64,000 nt of DNA from Nonomuraea solani (GTDB lineage: Bacteria > Actinomycetota > Actinomycetes > Streptosporangiales > Streptosporangiaceae), in NCBI RefSeq assembly GCF_900108335.1, contig NZ_FNVT01000004.1, positions 434,001 through 498,000 on the forward strand, written 5' to 3'. Within the stretch, counting starts at the first letter, position 1; the number at the start of each line of letters is the position of its first letter. The notes under the pieces are model-generated. The model was not told where the DNA came from and did not search any database. It worked only from the letters and a program-made list of their open reading frames with translations. The translations under genes and the position numbers were made by a program. Below, in pieces: positions 58,219 through 64,000 of this stretch.

Positions 58219-58668
58219 CATAGTTGAGCCCACGCTCCCCCGCCGCCCGAACCGGTCCGCCACCGCGTCGAACATCGCCACCGCCCGCCCCGGATCCGTC
58301 ACCTCGGCCACCGGCCGGCCGAGCTGCGGGTCGTACCCCTCGAACCCGGACACGCGCTCGACCAGGGCCGCCACCTCGTACAGCAGCCCGACCACCCGGC
58401 GCGCCTCCTCACCGTGGGTCCAGTAGGGGGCGCTCATCTCCCAGCCGCCCTCCCAGTGGTTCACCGAGATGCCGGTGGTCTCGTGGTCCATCTCCCAGTT
58501 CGGCGGGTAGGCGACGATGCGTATGTCACCCTCGCCGAGCAGCTCTTTCGCCTGGGCGACGACGTTGTCCCAGGCGACGGGGTCGGGCGGGAGCGGCTCG
58601 GTCCTGTCCAGCGCCTCGTCCCAGCTCTGGCCGGGCTCGCGGCGGGCGAAATAGAGGTCATAACTCAT
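58216..58668 (-). CDS. Hypothetical protein, 150 aa
   Basis: The 150-aa soluble acidic protein is not assigned to a family. It opens MSYDLYFARREPGQSWDEALDRTEP and contains IVAYPPNWEMDHETTGISVNHWEGGWEMSAPYW (about 55-87), with many Trp/Glu/His. Start ATG 58668 was chosen since the 26 residues in front of it are of unlike composition. Its stop falls inside the TetR operator. It lies between the GyrB-like gene and tetR in the same direction. Confidence 0.65.
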   Translation of the reverse strand: MSYDLYFARREPGQSWDEALDRTEPLPPDPVAWDNVVAQAKELLGEGDIRIVAYPPNWEMDHETTGISVNHWEGGWEMSAPYWTHGEEARRVVGLLYEVAALVERVSGFEGYDPQLGRPVAEVTDPGRAVAMFDAVADRFGRRGSVGSTM

Positions 58669-58688
58669 GCTGGACGAAAATACCGGCT

Positions 58689-59231
58689 CTACGGATCTTG
58701 GCGCAGGTCCCGGAAGGTGTGGGGCATGGGCTTGTCCGTGCACCACTCGCCGTGCAGGTCTCCGACGGATTCGATCGAGGACGAGATCGCCGCGTGCGGC
58801 GGGAAGTAGGCCGGGTCGAGCTCGAAGCTCACCCGGGTGCCGGCGATCGCCGAGGCCGACCTCTCCGGCGGGCCGGTGGGCGTGGTCCCGGCCAGTTCCT
58901 GGCGATGTTCGCCGACTTCGACCACCGTGCGCACGCTCAGGGCGGCGGCCGCGGCCTGCACCCAGCGGTGGCGGTCCAGGAGGCCGGCGCCGGGTTCGGA
59001 GGGCTGGTCGTCCCAGACGGTGAAGCTCAGGTCGCCCGTGATCTCGGCGCCGGCCTGGGCGTGGTCGCCGCCCATCAGGTGGAGGGCGTCCGACAGGACG
59101 GCGCGGAGGATCTCCGTCGGGAGGGCCGGGTCCTCGCGGGCGACGCGGAAGTACATGGCGGGGCGCTCGCGTACCGAGTCCTCCATGCTCAGGACCTTGA
59201 TGTCCGCGGCCGTGTAGATCTGACGTCTCAC
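58689..59231 (-). CDS. GyrB-ATPase-like protein with degenerate ATP site
   Basis: The 180-aa protein starts at GTG 59231, overlapping the monooxygenase stop (GTGA). Its sequence follows the GyrB N-terminal domain: YTAADIKVLSMEDSVRERPAMYF (about 6-28) aligns with YxxxxIKVLxGLxAVRKRPGMYIG, and then LSDALHL, a DD motif, AAAAALSV and GTRVSFELDP follow in the same order. The catalytic Glu/Asn of the N box and the Gly of DDGRGIP are not kept, so ATP hydrolysis is unlikely. The C-terminal part is unlike gyrase. It has no topoisomerase domains. The coupling to a monooxygenase is unusual. Confidence 0.7.
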   Translation of the reverse strand: MRRQIYTAADIKVLSMEDSVRERPAMYFRVAREDPALPTEILRAVLSDALHLMGGDHAQAGAEITGDLSFTVWDDQPSEPGAGLLDRHRWVQAAAAALSVRTVVEVGEHRQELAGTTPTGPPERSASAIAGTRVSFELDPAYFPPHAAISSSIESVGDLHGEWCTDKPMPHTFRDLRQDP

Positions 59232-61030
59232 TTTTTCCGGAACTCCAGGCCCTCGAAGGTGCTCGACGTGCGCCATTGATCGATGTAGGCGAAATACGCC
59301 ATGGCCCCGTGCGGGTGGCCGACGTTGAGGCGGCCCTTGCGGCCGAGGTCCCGGCCCTCGTTGTTGTAGTAGCCGGGCGTGCAGTCCGGGGAGCTCAGGA
59401 GCGGGCCCGGGCCCGAGAGCAGCAGCTCCACCCAGTCGTCCTCGGCCTGCCGGGTGGCCTCGACCTCGGTGTAGCCGTGGTCCAGGGCGTGTCTGACGGT
59501 GACGGCGATGGTCGCGCCCGCCTCTGTCAGGTTGTGGGGGATGTTGGAGATGAGGTTGGCGGCCTGGGTCGGCTGGACGAGGAAGGCGTTCGGGAAGCCG
59601 TGCACGTGGATGCCGTGCAGCGTGCGCATGCCCTCCGCCCAGTGGTCCGACAACCTGACCCCGTCGCGGCCCACCAGGTCGTAGTTGGCGCGGCGGGTGT
59701 AGTCGGTGCCGACCTCGAAGCCCGAGGCGTAGATCACGCAGTCGACCTCGTACTCCCTGCCGCCCGCCACCACGCCCTTCGCGGTGACGCGGTCCACGCC
59801 CTGGCCGCCGGTGTCGACGAGGTGGGTGCCGGGGACGTTGAAGGCCTGCAGGTATTCGTCGTGGAAGCAGGGACGCTTGCAGAGCTGGCGGTACCACGCC
59901 TTCAGGTTCTGGGCGGTCTCCCGGTCCTCGACGATGGCGTCGACGCGGGCGCGGATCTCCTCCATCTTCTCGAAGTCGGAGTCCTCGAACGCGGCCAGCA
60001 TGTTCGGCTGGGTGAACTCCTCCGGCGGCAGGGCCATGATCCTGGCGCGTACGCGGCGGGCCAGGTCGGTCCAGCCGTCCATGACCAGGTCCTCGTCGGT
60101 CAGGGCGCCGGTCTGGTTGGCGGTGAAGTTCTCCAGCCAGCGCCGCTGCCAGCCGGGCGTCGCGATGGTGGCGAACCAGCCGGGGTCGGTCGGGCGGTTG
60201 TCCCGTACGTCGACCGAGGAGGGGGTGCGCTGGAAGACGTACAGCTCCGCGCACGCCGGCGCCAGCCTTGGCACGCACTGTACGGCCGTCGCGCCCGTGC
60301 CGATGATCGCCACCCGCTTGTCGGACAGCCGGTCCATGGGCGCGCCGGAGGGGTCGCCGCCGGTGTAGGCGTAGTCCCAGCGGCTCGTGTGGAACGAGTG
60401 CCCCGCGAAGTCGTCGATCCCCTGGATGCCGGGCAGTTTCGGCACGTGCAGCGGGCCGATGCCCAGGGCGACGAACTGGGCGGTGAACGCGTCGCCCCGG
60501 CTGGTACGGATCAGCCAGCGGCCGCCGAGCCATTCGAGGGCCACGACCTCGGTGTGGAAGAGGGCGTTGTCGTACAGGCCGTAGTGCTTGCCGATGCGGC
60601 GGCAGTGTTCGAGGATCTCGGGCGCGTGGGCGTACTTCTCGGTGGGCATGTGGCCGGTCTCTTCGAGCAGCGGCATGTACACGAACGAGGCCGTGTCGCA
60701 CTGGGCGCCCGGGTAGCGGTTCCAGTACCAGGTGCCGCCGAAGTCGCCCGCCTTGTCGATGATCCGGACGTCCTCGACACCCGCCTCCTTGAGCCGCGCG
60801 CCGGTGACGAGCCCGGCGAAGCCACCGCCGACGAACGCGACCGTCACGTGGTCGGTCTTGGGCGCGCGTTCGGTCAGGGGTGTGTACGGGTCTTCGAGGT
60901 AGTGCGCGAAGCGGCCGGTGAGGCGGAGGTACTGGTCGTTGCCGTCGGGGCGCAGCCGCTTGTCACGCTCTTCACGATATTTCCGGCGCAGGGCCTCTTT
61001 GTCGATGCTGGGACGGTCGGCGACGGTCAT
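59228..61030 (-). CDS. Baeyer-Villiger-type flavin monooxygenase
   Basis: The 600-aa protein has an N-terminal FAD fold with VAFVGGGFAGLVTGARL (about 80) and the BVMO fingerprint FxGxSxHTxxWDY (FAGHSFHTSRWDY, about 205-217; canonical ending is W-P/D). The NADPH-binding GTGATAVQCVP follows (about 242). The length and the extended N-terminus match the cyclopentadecanone/steroid (group I, 600-aa) BVMOs. It inserts oxygen next to a ketone, forming an ester or lactone; substrate unknown. ATG 61030 has a GGGAGG site. Its stop overlaps the GyrB-like gene. Confidence 0.92.
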   Translation of the reverse strand: MTVADRPSIDKEALRRKYREERDKRLRPDGNDQYLRLTGRFAHYLEDPYTPLTERAPKTDHVTVAFVGGGFAGLVTGARLKEAGVEDVRIIDKAGDFGGTWYWNRYPGAQCDTASFVYMPLLEETGHMPTEKYAHAPEILEHCRRIGKHYGLYDNALFHTEVVALEWLGGRWLIRTSRGDAFTAQFVALGIGPLHVPKLPGIQGIDDFAGHSFHTSRWDYAYTGGDPSGAPMDRLSDKRVAIIGTGATAVQCVPRLAPACAELYVFQRTPSSVDVRDNRPTDPGWFATIATPGWQRRWLENFTANQTGALTDEDLVMDGWTDLARRVRARIMALPPEEFTQPNMLAAFEDSDFEKMEEIRARVDAIVEDRETAQNLKAWYRQLCKRPCFHDEYLQAFNVPGTHLVDTGGQGVDRVTAKGVVAGGREYEVDCVIYASGFEVGTDYTRRANYDLVGRDGVRLSDHWAEGMRTLHGIHVHGFPNAFLVQPTQAANLISNIPHNLTEAGATIAVTVRHALDHGYTEVEATRQAEDDWVELLLSGPGPLLSSPDCTPGYYNNEGRDLGRKGRLNVGHPHGAMAYFAYIDQWRTSSTFEGLEFRKK

Positions 61031-61150
61031 GCATCCCTCCCGAGGCGGGGGCGTGAATTCCAGAATGTCATTCGGTAATGACATCCGGCAAGCCTCCGGG
61101 GCCGCTGCCGGCGGCGCCCCCCGTGGTGCTGCCGGTGGTGCCCGCCCGGG

Positions 61151-61198
61151 GATTCTGTCGGCGCCGCCCGCCGTGATTCTGTCGGTGCCGCCCGCCAT
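61151..61198. repeat. Two-copy 24-bp tandem repeat upstream of the monooxygenase gene
   Basis: The unit starting GATTCTGTCGG is repeated at 61151-61174 and 61175-61198, with a single-base difference. It lies in the 195-bp gap between the monooxygenase and the divergent DUF6939-like gene. Confidence 0.75.
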
Positions 61199-61225
61199 CC
61201 TGGATCCCGTCGGAAGGATCCCCCC

Positions 61226-61801
61226 GTGCCCATCCAGATAGCCAGTCGGCGGCGCTCCGCGGCCTCACTCGCCAAGGCGTTCCCCGCGGCACACCTCATC
61301 GACGTGACGTCCAGGGCGGAGGAGCCCTGGGTGCGGCTGAGCCCGTTCTATCCGCATGGGGGCATTCCGGTGCCCGAGACGCCGGGGGTCACCGGTCAGT
61401 CGGTCGAGGGGATCTGGCAGGCGCTCAAGGTCTTCGAGACCGAGGACGTCGATCCCGCCAGGCTCCGGATCACCACGATGACCGGGCTCAAGCGCACGGT
61501 CAGAAAGCACGGGCCCGTCTTGGGCCACCGCGACGGGCTCCATGGAGAGCGGCTGCTGCCGTACGAGAGCGCCAGGCGCCGCATCTACCTGCCCGCCTAC
61601 CGGTGGGTCCTTGAGCACGAGGTCGCCGACCTGGTCGAGCGGCTACGCGAGCTGGCCGCCGAAGAGGACGTCGTATTACTCGACTACACGACCAACGGCG
61701 ACGTCACCGACCTGACGACGCCACTCTCCCACGCCGCGCTCATCCGCCTCCAGGCCCTGAACGAGTGGCCGGCCTGCCCGGTGAACTGGCCTGGGGAGTG
61801 A
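61226..61801 (+). CDS. DUF6939-like protein
   Basis: The 191-aa soluble protein has the strings VTSRAEEPWVRLSPFYPHGGIPVPETPG and SVEGIWQALKVFETEDVDPA (about residues 25-75), then RRRIYLPAYRWVLEHEVADLVERLREL. They match actinobacterial DUF6939 proteins by recall. It is about one domain long. Function is unknown. GTG 61226 is the start (VPIQIASRRRSA). It is divergent from the monooxygenase. Confidence 0.7.
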   Translation: MPIQIASRRRSAASLAKAFPAAHLIDVTSRAEEPWVRLSPFYPHGGIPVPETPGVTGQSVEGIWQALKVFETEDVDPARLRITTMTGLKRTVRKHGPVLGHRDGLHGERLLPYESARRRIYLPAYRWVLEHEVADLVERLRELAAEEDVVLLDYTTNGDVTDLTTPLSHAALIRLQALNEWPACPVNWPGE

Positions 61802-61913
61802 GCCGGCCCGGTCGGCGGGCCGGGCGGCGTTGGTGCGCTGGGCGGCGTCGGCGAGGCGGGCGATGGAGTGCCACTATTGTGGGGATCTGGACACACGAGG
61901 AAGCTGATTCGTC

Positions 61914-63248
61914 TTGGCCCATCGCGCACTGGTCATCGCCATGTTGCCCGCGATCGGGCTGCGAGTGCTCGCGGTGCTCGGCTTCCCCCCGTCGATCCTC
62001 TTCTACGGCGACTCCTTCGCCTTCCTGCGTGAGGAGCTGACCCCCGGAACCACCCGGCCCTCCGGCTACTCCCTGTTCCTGGCGCTGCTGCGTCCGGCGC
62101 ACAGCCTCACGCTGGTGACGGTGCTGCAGCACCTGCTCGGGCTGGCGCTCGCGGTGGCCGTCTACGCGCTGCTGCGCCGCCGTGGCCTGCCTGGCTGGGG
62201 GGCGACGCTGCTGGTCACCCCGCTGCTGTACGACGAGTTCCTGGTGCTGCTGGAGCACATGATCATGGCGGACGCCATCTTCATCGTGCTGATCACGGCC
62301 GCCATCGCGCTCCTCGTCTGGCGGGTCACCCCGGCCACGGCCGCCGTGGGCGGGGCCCTGCTGGGGCTGGCCGGGATCACCAGGACGGTCGGTCTGCCGC
62401 TGCTGATCCTGACGGCCGGATATCTGCTGATCAGGCGCTACGGCTGGCGACCGCTGGTGGCGCTGCTGGTGGCCGGGGCGATTCCGCTGGGCGCGTACGC
62501 CACGTGGATGAAGGTCGAGAAGGGCAAGTTCGGGCTCACCGAGGCCGACGGGAACTTCCTGTGGTCCAGGACCATGAGCTTCGCCGACTGCGGGGTGATC
62601 AAACCGCCCGAGCGGCTGGCCGTGCTCTGCCCGAACATGCCGGTTGAGCAGCGCCCCTACCCTCCCTACTGGCTGTGGGAGAGCTTTTCGCCGCTGCTCA
62701 AGGTGCCGGGCGCGGCCAATCGCAACCAGCTCGCAGGGGAGTTCGCCAGGCAGGCCATCCTCGCCCAGCCCGTCGACTATCTGGGCGCGGTCGCGACCGA
62801 CCTCACGCAGTTGCTGCGCTGGGAGCGTACCGGGGCGGAGGAGAAGACCCCGTACAAGCTGCCCACCTCGGAGCGGCCGCTGAGCGAGTCGGTGCGGGGG
62901 GTCGCCGAATCGTACGAATCTGGTCCGGCCGCCACGCGGGTGGTGGAGCCGTTCGCCGGGTGGCTGCGGGCGTACCAGCGGTTCGGGTATGTGCCGTTCC
63001 CGCTGCTCATGCTGGCCCTGGGCGGGGCGCTCGTGGCCGCGCTGGTCAGGCGGCGCTGGGACGCGCTGCTGCCGGGGCTGGCCGCGCTCGCGCTGGTCGC
63101 CTCGCCACCGTTCCTGGCCGCCTTCGACGTGCGGTACGTGATTCCGGCGATCCCGCTGATCTGCCTGGCGGTCGGGCTGACGCTGGGTGGCTCGCGTGAA
63201 GGCGATCAGGCCGCGAAGAGGGAGCGGGAGACGCTCAACGTGGCCTAG
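61914..63248 (+). CDS. Polytopic membrane glycosyltransferase-like protein (GT-C)
   Basis: The 444-aa integral membrane protein has about 9-10 hydrophobic segments. It follows the GT-C pattern: an acidic first external loop (ILFYGDSFAFLREELTPGTTRPSGYSLFLALL, about 25-55), with the conserved P-x-G-Y-S/P and an EHMIMADAIFIVLITAAIALL segment. GT39/ArnT-like enzymes move sugars from lipid carriers to acceptors. Substrate unknown. TTG 61914 is the first start; ATG 61941 (MLPAIGLRVLA) is equally possible. It ends 71 bases before the ArsR-type gene. Confidence 0.75.
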   Translation: MAHRALVIAMLPAIGLRVLAVLGFPPSILFYGDSFAFLREELTPGTTRPSGYSLFLALLRPAHSLTLVTVLQHLLGLALAVAVYALLRRRGLPGWGATLLVTPLLYDEFLVLLEHMIMADAIFIVLITAAIALLVWRVTPATAAVGGALLGLAGITRTVGLPLLILTAGYLLIRRYGWRPLVALLVAGAIPLGAYATWMKVEKGKFGLTEADGNFLWSRTMSFADCGVIKPPERLAVLCPNMPVEQRPYPPYWLWESFSPLLKVPGAANRNQLAGEFARQAILAQPVDYLGAVATDLTQLLRWERTGAEEKTPYKLPTSERPLSESVRGVAESYESGPAATRVVEPFAGWLRAYQRFGYVPFPLLMLALGGALVAALVRRRWDALLPGLAALALVASPPFLAAFDVRYVIPAIPLICLAVGLTLGGSREGDQAAKRERETLNVA

Positions 63249-63275
63249 GCTCCATTGCCGACGGGCGAGGGCTAA

Positions 63276-63297
63276 TGTTACGGTTTCAGGTGTAACA
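63276..63297. promoter_or_regulatory. Candidate ArsR-type operator
   Basis: TGTTAC (63276-63281) and GTAACA (63292-63297) are inverted 6-bp arms with a 10-bp spacer, 22 bases upstream of the ArsR-type start at 63320. Its place suggests autoregulation. Confidence 0.45.
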
Positions 63298-63319
63298 ACA
63301 ATCTTACAGGTGGACGTTT

Positions 63320-63670
63320 ATGACGGAGGCCGGGCCGACGGGTGACGACCTGGTCGAGATGCTGGCGGCCCTGGCCAACCCGCTGCGGCTGCGCATCGTC
63401 GCGGAGCTGGCCGGCGGTCGCGACTACGTGAGCCACCTGGCTCGGGTGATCGGCATCAGCCGCCCTCTGCTCCACATGCACCTGCGCAAGCTGGAGTCCG
63501 CCGGGCTGATCGCCGGCAGCCTGGAGCTGTCGGACGATGGCAAGGCCATGAAGTACTACGAGGTCACCGACTTCAGCCTGCACCTGACCGCGCCGGCTGT
63601 TGCAGCGGCGGCCAAGACCCTCACCCGGCCGGACCCGGAGCAGGGTCCCGGATCCAAGGAGCGCTCCTGA
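63320..63670 (+). CDS. ArsR-type winged-helix regulator
   Basis: The 116-aa protein has one winged helix (about residues 12-85), with LAALANPLRLRIVAELAGGRDYVSHLARVIGISRPLLHMHLRKLESAGLI, typical of ArsR/SmtB-like regulators. No Cys is present, so classical metal sensing through ELCVC is excluded; another cue is probable. It is followed 20 bases later by a small PspB-like membrane protein, forming a two-gene unit. The candidate operator is just upstream. Confidence 0.88.
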   Translation: MTEAGPTGDDLVEMLAALANPLRLRIVAELAGGRDYVSHLARVIGISRPLLHMHLRKLESAGLIAGSLELSDDGKAMKYYEVTDFSLHLTAPAVAAAAKTLTRPDPEQGPGSKERS

Positions 63671-63690
63671 TGGCAATGTCCTGACCTGAG

Positions 63691-63936
63691 GTGATCTTCT
63701 ACCTGGGCGTGCTGATCCTGGTCACGTTCCGGATCAGCGTGGTCGTCGTGGGCATGTTCGACAATCGCAAGACCAAACTGCAGGCCGACCAGGCCGATGA
63801 CCTGCGTCAGCTCGTACGGCGGTTCGAGCAGCTCGCCGAGAACACCATGGACGCCCAGCAGCGCACGGCCGCCGACCTGGCGGAGCTGCGCTCCCGCGCC
63901 ACAGCGATCGAGCAGATCCTCAGAACGGTCGAGTAG
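63691..63936 (+). CDS. Small membrane protein with coiled coil, PspB-like layout
   Basis: The 81-aa protein has one N-terminal transmembrane segment (about residues 3-22) and then a long amphipathic helix (about 30-80) ending RSRATAIEQILRTVE. The layout resembles PspB (membrane helix plus leucine-zipper ending in a similar LERILD-like string), though overall identity cannot be judged here. It is coupled with the ArsR-type regulator. GTG 63691 is the start; the spacing of the ribosome site is poor. Confidence 0.6.
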   Translation: MIFYLGVLILVTFRISVVVVGMFDNRKTKLQADQADDLRQLVRRFEQLAENTMDAQQRTAADLAELRSRATAIEQILRTVE

Positions 63937-64000
63937 CCGGGTGGACGGCTGTCCGTGTCCGGCTGATCGGTGGGTGATGCGGGCCGTGCGACCATGGCGG

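Noticed and set aside
58689..60701. 670-aa minus-strand frame through the monooxygenase
   Set aside because: Only its last 180 residues (from GTG 59231) look like protein; the rest is out-of-frame monooxygenase sequence.
57116..61030. Monooxygenase/thioesterase cassette as a secondary-metabolite cluster
   Set aside because: No PKS, NRPS, terpene synthase or other core enzyme is present in the window.

Overview
The window is very G+C-rich, with GTG and TTG starts, short 4-base start/stop overlaps and long antisense open frames, as expected of an actinomycete chromosome. The block fhaA-fhaB-pstP-rodA-pbpA-pknA-pknB, flanked by tRNA-Leu on one side and trpG/pabA, a class E sortase, crgA, a rhomboid protease and a cyclophilin on the other, is the conserved origin-proximal region of actinobacteria. 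The gene content best fits Streptosporangiales (Nonomuraea/Streptosporangium-like), but this assignment is an inference from gene content and not a database match. No prophage, transposase, CRISPR array or rRNA operon was seen; this looks like core chromosome with a few lineage-specific cassettes.

Layout. 1-7.7 kb: universal stress protein, M15 peptidase, a Nudix protein with an extra C-terminal domain, a STAS regulator, tRNA-Ser(TGA), a ParA/MinD ATPase with a long repeat-rich N-terminus, quinone oxidoreductase, proteasome activator Bpa/PafE, HAD phosphatase and a cold-shock gene with a leader hairpin. 7.8-18 kb: a membrane protein with Asp-box motifs, serS, pheA, a DUF4446 protein, then an envelope-glycan neighbourhood (two GT-C type glycosyltransferases, a GT2 glycosyltransferase and a large polytopic protein with an alkaline-phosphatase-like N-terminus), then a STAS protein. 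18-24 kb: signalling (an OmpR/histidine kinase pair, a PAS-GAF kinase, an anti-sigma-like ATPase) and a short YidC paralogue preceded by two tiny membrane proteins. 24-30.3 kb: ogt, a TPP-riboswitch-controlled cytX transporter, an HxlR/rhodanese pair divergent from an MFS exporter, an Fpg/Nei glycosylase and TenA. 30.3-35 kb: GPP34, LCP ligase and two CNNM/CorC membrane proteins.

35-48 kb: the growth and division operon, in which Ser/Thr kinases, phosphatase and FHA adaptors control the RodA-PbpA peptidoglycan machine, followed by trpG, a 52-aa membrane protein, sortase, crgA, rhomboid protease and cyclophilin. 48-57 kb: a second OmpR-type two-component system with a phased heptamer array in its promoter, acetyltransferase, PadR/SRPBCC pair, metallo-hydrolase and a NarL-type two-component system. 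57-61 kb: a cassette of hotdog thioesterase, TetR regulator with operator, a small protein, a degenerate GyrB-ATPase-like protein and a Baeyer-Villiger type monooxygenase. 61-64 kb: DUF6939-like protein, a membrane glycosyltransferase, and an ArsR-type regulator with a PspB-like small membrane protein.

The most unusual items are the GyrB-like pseudo-ATPase translationally coupled to a monooxygenase, the Nudix plus NYN/PIN-like fusion, the repeat-bearing ParA protein, the 11-bp phased operator array at about 49.9 kb, and the envelope-glycan neighbourhood around the phosphatase-like polytopic protein.
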